From: Granulosicoccus sp045110475
GTDB taxonomy: Bacteria; Pseudomonadota; Gammaproteobacteria; Granulosicoccales; Granulosicoccaceae
Direction: 5' to 3'
Length of the DNA: 64,000 nt
Assembly: GCA_045110475.1 (NCBI GenBank)
Contig: JBGCGC010000043.1
Location: 18,529 to 82,528 of the forward strand
Part shown: piece after piece, positions 27,224 to 35,625 of the stretch
How the letters are laid out: every line of letters begins with the position of its first letter
How positions within the stretch are numbered: the stretch's first letter is position 1
The notes under the pieces: model-generated
What the model saw: the letters and a program-made list of their open reading frames with translations, nothing else
Told to the model about the DNA's origin: nothing
Databases searched by the model: none
Made by a program: the position numbers and the translations under genes

Positions 27224-28468
27224 CTACTTGATATTGCCCTGATTCAAATCTGGAGACAAAGGCCGTGCTCTTGCAACCTTCTTGACCAGTCTGGTGGTCA
27301 GTTTGTTTTCCACACTTCTGGCAACCTCTTCAAGCGAACGCTTGGCATTCAATTGTTTCTCGTTTAATACCAGTTGCCTTGCAGCCTTGGCGATTTCCTG
27401 CTGATTCCTGCGTTTTTCCTTTTCGAGTGCGTGTGCAAGGCTGCTCATGGTCTTCTGTCGACTTGCCAATGTCGTTTGAGCTTCTGTTAGCTGTGTTTCA
27501 AGTCTTGATCTGATCTGCACTGCCTGCCGTGCAAATGCAATCGATTTATTGGCGGTACTCAACGCCTTTGCGCGTGCAGCCGCACCCCGGCGAATTTCCT
27601 GTTTGGCATTCACCATTTTCAGTTTGAGATCGACGATGCATTCTTCGGCTTCAATTCGTTTCACTTTCTCTTGTTCAGCGACAGCCTCAAGTTCTGCTGC
27701 AGAGTCGATACTTTGAGCAAGTTTCTCTTCAAGTGCGATAAGCGCATTGGCTTTGTCTATGGAGTGATGCCGAGTGTCGGACTCTAGTACAGATAGTGCT
27801 TTTCGCGTAATACGTAAATGTTTTTCCGTCTCCTCGCGAAGTGCTATTTCTCGGGCAAGTGTGCTGTCTGTTGCGTTGTCAGCTCGAGTGCCCAATTGAT
27901 CATCGATGTTCGTTGCTATTTGTTCCAACCGGTCTGAATCGTTCACTGCATCGCGATGCATTTCATGACTCATCTGATCAATTTGCACCGCGTCCAGATA
28001 GGCAGGGCTGACCGTCGAGGGCGCTGTCAGTTCGTATTCGTGTGTCTCAGTTGTTGTGTCATCTGGGTTGTCGGTGGCGTATTCGCCAACCGCACAGGTA
28101 TCTGCCTGGCTGTCGTCATCGCTGATACTCCAGTCGAATCGGGCATCGAGTTGTGTTGGACCCGATCTTGTTGCTTGATAGCGATGTAATCCGTAAAGAA
28201 TGAGTGCGGGTGCAATCAGACAGACCAGTAGCGATAGAGAAGGCCCTAACAATGAGTACGCATAACTCCGTGGCATACCGAGGGCGAGATGTAACCCTGC
28301 AACCAGGACGCTGCTGATGGACATTCCAACCCAGATGCCCAGATACCATGATGCACGTTCCTGCCGGTATTGCGGAGGAGTAAAGGGGTTCAATCGTCCT
28401 GATACACCGACAAACAGCGTATATCCGAGTATTAATGGAAGACCGTACTTAAAAATTGCTAAAGTCAT
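27224..28468 (-). CDS. membrane-anchored coiled-coil protein of unknown function
   Basis: A 414-residue protein. Three hydrophobic segments sit in the first ~95 residues (LPLILGYTLFVGVSG; WYLGIWVGMSISSVLVAGL; LLGPSLSLLVCLIAPALILY). An acidic, Asp/Thr-rich linker follows (SISDDDSQADTCAVGE, NPDDTTTETHEYEL). From ~200 to ~390 the chain is almost all coiled coil (EIALREETEKHLRITRKAL; EAVAEQEKVKRIEAEECIVD). The end is basic (RLVKKVARARP). The shape suggests an inner-membrane scaffold or cell-envelope organising protein, but I recognise no family. It converges on the small membrane protein at 26879; the 313 bases upstream of its start (28469-28781) hold no gene I can support. Confidence 0.6.
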   Translation of the reverse strand: MTLAIFKYGLPLILGYTLFVGVSGRLNPFTPPQYRQERASWYLGIWVGMSISSVLVAGLHLALGMPRSYAYSLLGPSLSLLVCLIAPALILYGLHRYQATRSGPTQLDARFDWSISDDDSQADTCAVGEYATDNPDDTTTETHEYELTAPSTVSPAYLDAVQIDQMSHEMHRDAVNDSDRLEQIATNIDDQLGTRADNATDSTLAREIALREETEKHLRITRKALSVLESDTRHHSIDKANALIALEEKLAQSIDSAAELEAVAEQEKVKRIEAEECIVDLKLKMVNAKQEIRRGAAARAKALSTANKSIAFARQAVQIRSRLETQLTEAQTTLASRQKTMSSLAHALEKEKRRNQQEIAKAARQLVLNEKQLNAKRSLEEVARSVENKLTTRLVKKVARARPLSPDLNQGNIK

Positions 28469-28781
28469 CGGGTGGAACGCATGCAGTTTCGATGAGAACT
28501 GTTTTGCAAAATAAGTGCCCTATCGAGTGGGACCTATTCGGAAGACCTGAATGCGTCGCGAACGGCTGTCATCGGGAGTGGACGGGTTGGTTTGTTAAAT
28601 TGTCAGGTTAGTCCGCGAATATTATCGGAGTAATAGTGAACTGATGTTGCCTGAAATCCGGCTATTGGATGGTTATGTGTTCACCGGTGCTTCCTGTTGT
28701 GCGGGGCAATTTAAAAAAAACACAGTGGGTTAAACGAATCGGTTTACAATCGGCTGCTGAAAGGATGTAATGAGACGTTGA
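28469..28781. other. 313-base divergent intergenic region
   Basis: The gap separates two divergent unknown genes and must hold their promoters. An A-run (28712-28720) follows a TTGTGC at 28697, but no well-spaced -10 is visible. No RNA gene, repeat or strong hairpin was seen. Confidence 0.5.
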
Positions 28782-29378
28782 ATGAGCTGTGCTAGACGAA
28801 TACCTGCGATGCTGGCTATTTGGCTGCTGGGTGGTCTATCCATTGCCGCTGCCGACAAAATGCTACCCGACTCAACAGTCGCGGATTGGTCTGCAGTGGT
28901 CAGTGAAGTTACTCTGGACGATAAATCGGTTCTGTTTGAATACACAGCCAGAACATTCTCAGGCACTGTCGAAGGCGCCATGCTCGCAATATCGTTTGTT
29001 CCCAGATTTAACTGTGATCAGTTAGTCAGCGTTCGTTTGCCGGTCGAGTTTCAGCCCGAGACAACTGACGTTGTGCTGGAATTTTTAGTCGGTGATGACA
29101 AACGAGACTTTGTCGGTCTGGTTGATGACTCAGAAGATTTTTTGATGTTTTCAGTGGGCGCAAATGCGGAGCAAATTGGTAACTTGCGCAAGGCACTGGA
29201 TACAGAGTCAAGGGCCACTGTCCGAGTAACCCCGGTTGGAGACAACGCGTTGACCGGTTCCGGGGTCGCGTTCAGTTTTTCCCTTCTCGGCTCACGATTG
29301 GCCGCGCTGGCAGCACAGGACAACTGCCTTTCGCACGTTCCGCTGGCGTACAACCCCAATCAGGCTCAGGCTCAGTAA
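28782..29378 (+). CDS. secreted hypothetical protein
   Basis: A 198-residue protein with an N-terminal signal peptide (basic SCARRIP, core AMLAIWLLGGLSIAAA, cleavage near AAADK). The mature part is beta-rich and acidic (EVTLDDKSVLFEYTARTF; VVLEFLVGDDKRDFVGLVDD). Two cysteines, in PRFNCDQL and AQDNCLSH, may pair in the periplasm. An ATG at 28809 is an alternative start. I know of no family. It converges on the J-like miniprotein gene, with seven bases between the two stops. Confidence 0.6.
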   Translation: MSCARRIPAMLAIWLLGGLSIAAADKMLPDSTVADWSAVVSEVTLDDKSVLFEYTARTFSGTVEGAMLAISFVPRFNCDQLVSVRLPVEFQPETTDVVLEFLVGDDKRDFVGLVDDSEDFLMFSVGANAEQIGNLRKALDTESRATVRVTPVGDNALTGSGVAFSFSLLGSRLAALAAQDNCLSHVPLAYNPNQAQAQ

Positions 29379-29385
29379 GGACAGA

Positions 29386-29700
29386 TTAGTTGCCCGTCGT
29401 GTTCAGCGAATCTGGATCTGCCTCGGCTATCTCAAATTCTGCCAGACGCTCTGCCCAGCTGTTGGTATCCATGCCAACTGACTCCTGCAGTCTGCCGTAA
29501 GCCACATACATGGCTTCGTACAACTCTACGGTATTGGCGTACAGGTCACACCGCTCCTTATCCAATAAAATCTCGTTGGCGTCAACACGATGTCGTGGTG
29601 TTATTTCCTTGGCAGTCGGGCTGCCGATTGCCAGAGCCTGCTCTAGCGTTGCCTGCGGTGCGCGGGCGGGCAGGCGCAATGTCTTGAAATAATTTCTCAC
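29386..29700 (-). CDS. degenerate J-domain-like miniprotein
   Basis: A 104-residue protein with a GTG start at 29700 overlapping the TGA of the upstream gene (GTGA), so it is translationally coupled. Its opening (RNYFKTLRLPARAPQATLEQ) resembles helix I of a J domain, and NEILLDKERCDLY resembles the J-domain helix III/IV ending (AYEVLSDPEKRALYD in typical proteins). No HPD is present between them and the middle is shortened, so it could not stimulate DnaK in the usual way. The rest is an acidic helix. The resemblance is by eye and could be wrong. Its link to the DjlA-like gene supports it. Confidence 0.5.
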   Translation of the reverse strand: MRNYFKTLRLPARAPQATLEQALAIGSPTAKEITPRHRVDANEILLDKERCDLYANTVELYEAMYVAYGRLQESVGMDTNSWAERLAEFEIAEADPDSLNTTGN

Positions 29701-31853
29701 GTTGTCGGCTCCAGCAGGGCGTCGTACGCCATCTCGAATTTTCTTTTCTGTGTCTCAAGCAGTGTCACTTCACGCTCTCCAAGTTCCGTGACCCGTTCGG
29801 GGTGACATCGGCGCATGGCCAGATTGAAGCTTCTTTCTACGGACTTGTTATTCACATCGCCTTTCAGTGGCTGACCCAGCGCAATCCGATAACGAATTTG
29901 ATCAGGTTGTTGGGCGATAGCCCTGGCGTCCCATCTTAGTTTCTGTTCAGGTGTCAGTTGATTCCACCAGATGATTTTGTCGGGTCGCGGAATCGTAGGC
30001 ATAGCGTAACCAAAGGCGCGAGTGAAGAGCTCGTTCAGGCCTGAGTTGTATATGCCGAAGGCGTCAGCCAGAAACCTCAGTAGATTATTTTGTATGGGCG
30101 TGAGGGCTTTTTCCGTTACCAGCAAGGCCATGAGCAGGTCAATGATCTGCCGGCGTTGCGTCGTGCTGCATTGAGTCTGAAGAAATTTTATGGAATGGGC
30201 AAACGCGGCGGCATCCTTCTTGAACACCCAGCGCTTGATGAGGCTTCGAATGTCTGGATTTTGCATCTGGAAAACCTGCTCTTTAAGTGCAGGGTCATAG
30301 CGATTATCGGCATAGGCCATCCAGTAAATCAGAAATTCTATACAGAACTCCTGTTGTTGCTTTTCGTCGAAACAGGATAGCCAGTCCGTGAAGTGTAAAT
30401 CGCGAGCAATTGGGTTTCTGTCAGACCTGACCCGCGTGTGCGCGAGTACCGTCGCTTGATCGTCTTCTATCGCTGCTGAGGAGGCGTCTTCAGCAGGCAT
30501 CTGGTCACTGTGGAGGTCCAGATCGTCTCCAAGATCTGCCTGCTGCAATGGTGAAGCTGTTGTAGATGAAGGCGCAGGATTTTTCGGTGGGTAATAATTT
30601 GGCACGCCCTCCGATCCTTGGCTCTGCGAGCGCAGGTGATGGTTTGTAGTGTGAGTAGATCGTTGAGCAACCCTGGCTGGACGTTGAGCCGATTTTGCAA
30701 TGAAAAACATAAGTGGCAGGGTCAGAGCAGCCAGCAACGCTATCCAGTGTGCAGGTGTGAATTTCCGTAGCAAATTGTTGCTGCTTCCCTCAATGGGTTG
30801 AGAGATATCCGTCGCCGCCGTTTGAACGCGTACCGGGTCCGATTCGATGTTGGCCGAATCCGCAGAAGAAGCAGCGTCTGTCACAGCAAGAGCGACAACC
30901 GTGTTGTTGTCATTTTCAACAGTGGGTGTTGCTGATTCAGGCAGGGCAGCCTGCGTGCTCTGATTGAGTGTCTCATCAGGCAGGGCAGCCTGCGTACTCT
31001 GGTTGCGTGTCTCATCAGGCAGGGCAGCCTGCATACTCTGGTTGAGCGTTTCATCAGGCAGGGCAGCATCTACCGGTGAAGGAGAGATCTCGCTGGAAGC
31101 GAGTGCGAGATCCGCGATAGCGTCCGGCTCGGCCGCAACTGTTATCGGTTTGGTGTCAGGCTGGAAGTCGATACCCAGTGCGTTCAGAATACATTTTCTG
31201 TAAATGGCCACATCGCCGGATGAGATGGAACATTCCAGTTTGATGAAGTTGCGTTCGACGGCAGAGCTTGAGGCAAAATCCGCAACGGGTAAAGCCTCCA
31301 GTGGATCCAGCGCGGCATTGATGCACTCACGGTAGGCGCGAGCGCCTGCGGATGTCTGTGTCTGGAAGCATTGCCGCGTAATCACGAACTGCTCATCGGT
31401 TGAAGCAAGTGAAAGTTGCGGCTCGGGGACCATGTTCATTTCGCCAAGTTGGTCGCGGGCGCATGTGGCATAGTCAGTCGACGAAATAGCCGCTGCGTTG
31501 ACACATGCGCGCTGAATGGCAAACTGCTCATCAATCGAAACGACGACAAGTACCTCTGCGTTGGGGCCAGGGCCTGCTTCTGCCGCAGCAAGTTCCTCTC
31601 GAAGGCATGCTCGGTAGGCAGCGGTGCCTTCAGTGAATTGCAAGGTTGTGCAACTGAGGGTGATTGCCCGCTGCTGCGATTCACTTAAGCCACTCAGGAC
31701 ATCCGATGCTTGCGCCGGGAGCATACAGCTCAGCCAGGCAACTAGCAGCGACAACAGTGCTGATTTCGTGACCTGACCACGTTGAATGTTGGCCAGGCGG
31801 TCTGGTGGCAGTTTCCCCTGACTCTGATTTACTATCTCATTCATCGTCGGCAC
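29697..31853 (-). CDS. DjlA-like membrane protein: Cys-pair repeats, TM, TerB-like and J-like domain with HPE
   Basis: A 718-residue protein. An N-terminal signal or anchor (SALLSLLVAWLSCMLPAQA, ~31-49) leads to four repeats, each with two cysteines 13-15 residues apart (Cys68/83, 117/131, 162/177, 208/221). Next come a low-complexity linker with 13-residue repeats (263-301), a TM segment (369-386), a TerB-like helical domain (~487-600, WMAYADNRYDPALKEQVF) and a C-terminal J-like domain (~670-713). There the HPD tripeptide reads HPE (Cys683-His-Pro-Glu686). DjlA is likewise TM-TerB-J, but without a periplasmic repeat region of this size. It probably faces both periplasm and cytoplasm. The gene overlaps the following miniprotein gene by four bases. 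Confidence 0.65.
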   Translation of the reverse strand: MPTMNEIVNQSQGKLPPDRLANIQRGQVTKSALLSLLVAWLSCMLPAQASDVLSGLSESQQRAITLSCTTLQFTEGTAAYRACLREELAAAEAGPGPNAEVLVVVSIDEQFAIQRACVNAAAISSTDYATCARDQLGEMNMVPEPQLSLASTDEQFVITRQCFQTQTSAGARAYRECINAALDPLEALPVADFASSSAVERNFIKLECSISSGDVAIYRKCILNALGIDFQPDTKPITVAAEPDAIADLALASSEISPSPVDAALPDETLNQSMQAALPDETRNQSTQAALPDETLNQSTQAALPESATPTVENDNNTVVALAVTDAASSADSANIESDPVRVQTAATDISQPIEGSSNNLLRKFTPAHWIALLAALTLPLMFFIAKSAQRPARVAQRSTHTTNHHLRSQSQGSEGVPNYYPPKNPAPSSTTASPLQQADLGDDLDLHSDQMPAEDASSAAIEDDQATVLAHTRVRSDRNPIARDLHFTDWLSCFDEKQQQEFCIEFLIYWMAYADNRYDPALKEQVFQMQNPDIRSLIKRWVFKKDAAAFAHSIKFLQTQCSTTQRRQIIDLLMALLVTEKALTPIQNNLLRFLADAFGIYNSGLNELFTRAFGYAMPTIPRPDKIIWWNQLTPEQKLRWDARAIAQQPDQIRYRIALGQPLKGDVNNKSVERSFNLAMRRCHPERVTELGEREVTLLETQKRKFEMAYDALLEPTT
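30951..31067 (-). repeat. three in-frame 39-bp tandem repeats plus a partial fourth
   Basis: The minus strand encodes three copies of a 13-residue unit (AALPDETLNQSMQ, AALPDETRNQSTQ, AALPDETLNQSTQ), with a fourth beginning AALPES. The DNA copies are near-identical and have a 39-base period. They lie in the linker before the TM segment and probably vary in copy number through slippage. Confidence 0.9.
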
Positions 31854-32010
31854 ATGTCTGATTCACTGATACGGGCGGAGTGCTTCCGCAGGAGAGGCTC
31901 CTGTAGCCGTCCAATTCTATCGCTGATTTGCCCAAACACACCACTGATCTGTCGACACACTGAAAGCATTGTGATGAAGTTAATATCCGAAGTGCGTGTA
32001 ATATTGCACA

Positions 32011-32646
32011 ATGAACACTGAAACTCGTCTGTCTGCGACACTGGGTCTGGCCGTTTTGCTCGTGGCTTTCTGTAGCGGCTGCGCCAGCCTGGTTACGCCA
32101 AATTACACTCAGAAGGTGTCCGAGCTGCGCTCCGGTGCGTACACCCTGGACCCTGAGCATGCCTATCTGATCTTCCGAGTTGAGCATTTGGGGCTATCAA
32201 CTGTTGTCGGGCGTTTCAATACCGTTGATGCCTCGCTTGATTTTAACCCCGACTCATTGTCAGATCTCGCACTGGAGGGCGTTATTGATGTCGCGAGCAT
32301 AGATTTGAACAACGACGATCTGGAATCGCGTCTCAAAGGCCCGGGTTGGCTTGCGGCAGAGCGTTTTCCCGAGGCTCGATTCACCTCTGTTTCAGCCGAG
32401 CCCGGTGTCGACAATGCCTTTGTTCTTAATGGCGAGTTTACGTTGCGCGGAATAACAAGGCCTGTCAGCCTTTTAGCGACTTTTAAAGGGGGGGCTGATA
32501 ATCTTCTCACCGGTCTGTATACGCTTGGATTTTCTGCAACCGGCAGTATTTCTCGCTCGGCATTCGGTATTGATTCGTTTGCAGCGCTGATTGCGGACGA
32601 AATTTTCATCGAGATTCATGCAGAGTTTCAATTGACAAGCCCCTGA
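32011..32646 (+). CDS. YceI-family lipoprotein
   Basis: A 211-residue protein with a lipoprotein signal (LGLAVLLVAFCSGC). The mature domain is the YceI lipocalin-like barrel: YTLDPEHAYLIFRVEHLGLS at the start, GRFNTVDASLDFNPDS, and the late FSATGSISRSAFGID. YceI proteins bind polyprenyl or amphipathic ligands in the periplasm (family knowledge). Most carry a cleavable signal, so the lipid anchor is a variation. The ATG at 32011 is in a divergent position relative to the DjlA-like gene. yaaA follows 112 bases downstream. Confidence 0.88.
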   Translation: MNTETRLSATLGLAVLLVAFCSGCASLVTPNYTQKVSELRSGAYTLDPEHAYLIFRVEHLGLSTVVGRFNTVDASLDFNPDSLSDLALEGVIDVASIDLNNDDLESRLKGPGWLAAERFPEARFTSVSAEPGVDNAFVLNGEFTLRGITRPVSLLATFKGGADNLLTGLYTLGFSATGSISRSAFGIDSFAALIADEIFIEIHAEFQLTSP

Positions 32647-32758
32647 ATCTGGCTTCATATGCTTGCGAATCCTTGTCGAGACTGGACCTGTTCGTCCACT
32701 TTGCGGCAGCATCGTACAACTTCTGACAATCACGCTTGCAACCGTCGTTATTCTATTC

Positions 32759-33553
32759 ATGTTGATCTTATTATCACCCGCTAAAACACTGGACATGCAA
32801 ACCCCGTCGAAGGTGGCTGAGCCATCGTTGCCCGGTTTTATGGACGACTCAGAAAAACTGGTCAAGACATTGAGGCGTTATCGGAAAAAAAAGCTGGGTG
32901 ATCTGATGAATATCAGTGAATCCCTGGCTGAGCTGAATACGCAACGCTTCGATGAGTGGCAAATACAGTCCACAGAGAAAAACGCACGGCCTGCCATACA
33001 GGCGTTCCGCGGGGATGTGTATGTCGGACTTGATGCTGACACGCTTGGCAAGCGTGACCTAAACTATGCTCAAAAACATCTGCGGATCTTGTCCGGCTTG
33101 TATGGGGTGCTTAAGCCCCTGGATCTCATGCAGGCCTATCGTCTGGAAATGGGAACCTCCCTGAAAACACGCCGTGGCAAGACTCTCTATGATTTCTGGG
33201 GTGATTCGATTACCGAGTATCTCAATGAAGAGCTTGAGGGTCAGAAGCAGGCGCTGGTCATTAATCTGGCATCCAATGAATATTTCAAAGCCGTCAAAAA
33301 GAACAAGCTGACCGGTACGTTGGCATCACCGGTTTTCAAGGATGAGAAAAACGGAAAATACAAAGTGATCAGTTTTTTTGCCAAGAAAGCCAGAGGCGCG
33401 ATGGCTCGTCACCTCATCGAGCAACGAGCCAGCTCAATCGATGACGTCTTGGCGTTTGATTCGCTTGGCTATAGTTACGTCGAGTCTGAGTCTGTTGCGG
33501 GTCAGCCGGTTTTCTTCCGCTCTGAGAAAGCGGCGCAGCCGTACCTTGCGTAG
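32759..33553 (+). CDS. yaaA: peroxide stress protein YaaA
   Basis: A 264-residue DUF328 protein from the ATG at 32759, which gives the standard start MLILLSPAKTLD. A farther frame opening at 32663 would add 32 unusual residues. Family signatures are the stretch around GDLMNISESLAELNTQRF, the LSGLYGVLKPLDLMQAYRLE block and NLASNEYFKAV. In E. coli YaaA lowers free iron under peroxide stress (established). A terminator hairpin lies ~110 bases downstream. Confidence 0.93.
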   Translation: MLILLSPAKTLDMQTPSKVAEPSLPGFMDDSEKLVKTLRRYRKKKLGDLMNISESLAELNTQRFDEWQIQSTEKNARPAIQAFRGDVYVGLDADTLGKRDLNYAQKHLRILSGLYGVLKPLDLMQAYRLEMGTSLKTRRGKTLYDFWGDSITEYLNEELEGQKQALVINLASNEYFKAVKKNKLTGTLASPVFKDEKNGKYKVISFFAKKARGAMARHLIEQRASSIDDVLAFDSLGYSYVESESVAGQPVFFRSEKAAQPYLA

Positions 33554-33665
33554 CTGGTAGGACAGTTCGCCGTAGATAATAATACAGCCGAGAATGGCAA
33601 GCATCGTCATCTAGTGATGATCGGCTGAGGACCCGTAAACTTGAGGTTTCTCGCTTAAAATGAAA

Positions 33666-33689
33666 AAGGCGCGCCAGATGGCGCGCCTT
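33666..33689. terminator. strong bidirectional terminator
   Basis: AAGGCGCGCC (33666-33675) pairs perfectly with GGCGCGCCTT (33680-33689) across the loop agat. T residues follow on the plus strand, and A residues precede (T on the minus strand). It sits between convergent yaaA and amtB. Confidence 0.8.
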
Positions 33690-33727
33690 TTGTCTATTGT
33701 CGAGCAGGTAATGCCCGACGTGGCCCA

Positions 33728-34978
33728 CTAGTTTCGGCCAGCAAACTCCGGGTAGGCTTCAAGGCCGCATTCGGATATGTCTACGCCTTCGTATTCTTCC
33801 TCCTCAGTGACTCGCAGTCCGATAATCATCTTGATGATTCCCCAGACAATGAGACTGACGACGAAGGTCCAGGCAAATATTGAGACAAGCCCAAGTGCCT
33901 GAGCCGCAAAGTTGGCATCCTGATTGGTTAGCGGAACTACCATCAAGCCAAACATTCCAACTACACCGTGCACGGATATGGCGCCCACTGGGTCGTCAAT
34001 GCGCATGCGATCAAGCGTAATAATCGATAGGACAACCAGGATACCGCCGACCGCGCCGATCAAAGTTGCCGACAGGGGAGAAGGTGCCAGCGGCTCTGCC
34101 GTGATGGCCACTAGCCCTGCCAGAGCACCATTGAGCGCCATGGTGAGATCAGCCTTGCCCCAGATCAGGCGGACGGTGAGAAGTGCGGCAACAACGCCAC
34201 CGGATGCGGCCATGTTGGTATTGACGAATATCGCGGCAACCGCATTGGAATCAGCGAAGTTTGAAACAACCAATTGCGATCCGCCGTTGAATCCGAACCA
34301 GCCCATCCACAGGATGAAAGTTCCGAGCGTTGCCAACGGCATGTTCGCCCCCGGGATCGGGTTGACCTGGCCGTTAGGACCATATTTACCTTTTCTTGAT
34401 CCGAGAAGAAGTACACCCGCCAGAGCTGCACTGGCGCCGCACATATGCACAATTCCCGAACCCGCGAAGTCGTTGAAACCAGCAGCGTCCAACCAGCCGC
34501 CGCCCCATTTCCAGAAGCCCTGTACCGGGTAGATAAATGCGGTGAACACCACTGCGAATGACAAGAATGCCCATAGCTTCATACGCTCTGCAACCGCACC
34601 GGACACAATGGACATTCCCGCCGCCACGAAGACCACCTGAAAGAAGAAGTCTGAGCGTGCCGCGTAGTACGGGGCGTCATCACCACCGGCCTGGAAGGCA
34701 GCCGCATCGTTTTCTGCACCGAGCAGAAAATCAACACCTGGGATGTAGGCGCTTATCGGTGCGCCGGAGTACATGATGTTGTAGCCGACCAGCATGAACA
34801 TGATGCAGGCGACGGCATACAGCACGATATTCTTGGTCAGGATTTCGGCCGTATTCTTGGCCCGCACCATGCCGGCTTCAAGCATGGCGAATCCGGCGGC
34901 CATCCACATGACCAGCGCCCCGGCCATTAGAAAATAAAACGTATCGAGCGCGTAGCTCAGTTCGGCAAGTTGTTCCAT
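33728..34978 (-). CDS. amtB: ammonium transporter
   Basis: A 416-residue Amt/Rh channel with about eleven membrane helices. Recognisable motifs are the N-terminal MWMAAGFAMLEAGMVRAKN, the pore-lining DFAGSGIVHMCGASAALAG and the late DPVGAISVHGVVGMFG, whose histidine belongs to the twin-His pore. No obvious cleaved signal is present. It takes up ammonium and is regulated by direct binding of the PII protein GlnK, encoded 53 bases upstream in the same direction. Confidence 0.95.
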   Translation of the reverse strand: MEQLAELSYALDTFYFLMAGALVMWMAAGFAMLEAGMVRAKNTAEILTKNIVLYAVACIMFMLVGYNIMYSGAPISAYIPGVDFLLGAENDAAAFQAGGDDAPYYAARSDFFFQVVFVAAGMSIVSGAVAERMKLWAFLSFAVVFTAFIYPVQGFWKWGGGWLDAAGFNDFAGSGIVHMCGASAALAGVLLLGSRKGKYGPNGQVNPIPGANMPLATLGTFILWMGWFGFNGGSQLVVSNFADSNAVAAIFVNTNMAASGGVVAALLTVRLIWGKADLTMALNGALAGLVAITAEPLAPSPLSATLIGAVGGILVVLSIITLDRMRIDDPVGAISVHGVVGMFGLMVVPLTNQDANFAAQALGLVSIFAWTFVVSLIVWGIIKMIIGLRVTEEEEYEGVDISECGLEAYPEFAGRN

Positions 34979-35031
34979 CGTGTGTTTTCTCGTTTTAGCT
35001 TGTGTTCTTGTTTGCAGTTCAGAGGCGCGCG

Positions 35032-35370
35032 TTAAAGCGCTACCGGACCTGTCTCATTGGTTCGAATGCGTACAGCGAGTTCGAGGTTGGTAACGAAGAT
35101 CTTGCCATCACCGATCTTGCCCGAGCCGGCAGCACCGGTTATGGCTTCGATGACAGCGTCCAGCTGCGCCTCATCGATACCAATCTCGATTTTCGTTTTA
35201 GGGATGAAGTCCACCACGTACTCTGCGCCGCGATAGAGTTCGGTGTGGCCCTTCTGGCGTCCGAAGCCCTTAACCTCGGTCACGGTCATGCCTTGTACGC
35301 CAATAGTTGACAAGGCCTCCCGCACTTCCTCAAGCTTGAAGGGTTTGATGATTGCGGTAACTAGTTTCAT
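35032..35370 (-). CDS. glnK: nitrogen regulatory PII protein GlnK
   Basis: A 112-residue PII trimer subunit from the ATG at 35370, preceded by AGGAAA. It holds the full T-loop (GRQKGHTELYRGAEYVVDF) with the uridylylated Tyr51, and the B- and C-loop residues (TGAAGSGKIGDGKIFV, RIRTNETG). It senses 2-oxoglutarate, ATP/ADP and glutamine, and blocks AmtB when nitrogen is plentiful (established). The gene precedes amtB in one operon. A weak sigma54-like element lies upstream. Confidence 0.95.
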   Translation of the reverse strand: MKLVTAIIKPFKLEEVREALSTIGVQGMTVTEVKGFGRQKGHTELYRGAEYVVDFIPKTKIEIGIDEAQLDAVIEAITGAAGSGKIGDGKIFVTNLELAVRIRTNETGPVAL

Positions 35371-35419
35371 GGGATTTCCTTTAGTCATGCCTGATAGTGA
35401 ACTTCATGAGGCATGGGGT

Positions 35420-35435
35420 TACACCATATGTGCCA
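35420..35435 (-). promoter_or_regulatory. weak sigma54-like promoter candidate for glnK-amtB
   Basis: On the minus strand TGGCAC (35435-35430), five bases and GTGTA (35424-35420) approximate the -24/-12 pattern TGGCAC-N5-TTGCA. The -24 box is perfect; the -12 box lacks the usual GC. It lies ~50 bases before the glnK ATG. Nitrogen-regulated glnK-amtB operons usually use sigma54, which is why it is listed. Confidence 0.3.
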
Positions 35436-35482
35436 GTCGTGAAAATCAATGATTATCAACGGTTTAGAATTATCTTTCTATT

Positions 35483-35510
35483 TTGAGCATGTTGATATGC
35501 ACTATATAAA
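35483..35510 (+). promoter_or_regulatory. candidate sigma70 promoter for ubiK
   Basis: TTGAGC (35483-35488), 16 bases, then TATAAA (35505-35510). The ATG of ubiK is at 35626. Just after it, an inverted repeat CGCCCTA/TAGGGCG (35530-35546) would fall in the mRNA leader and could be an operator or hairpin. Confidence 0.4.
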
Positions 35511-35529
35511 GGCATTGAATTTGCCCTTT

Positions 35530-35546
35530 CGCCCTAAAATAGGGCG
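35530..35546. repeat. inverted repeat in the ubiK leader
   Basis: CGCCCTA (35530-35536) and TAGGGCG (35540-35546) are perfectly complementary across AAA. It lies ~20 bases downstream of the putative -10 and ~80 bases before ubiK. Its role is unknown. Confidence 0.5.
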
Positions 35547-35625
35547 GTTTGTGGCAGAGCGATCCAATCACACATCGCATGGATAACGTAAGCTTTACGG
35601 ATAAACCATAACCAAGGCCAAACAC

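Noticed and set aside
30951..31067. Regularly spaced repeats that could suggest a CRISPR array
   Set aside because: They are contiguous 39-bp units inside a coding frame with no unique spacers; they encode a protein linker.
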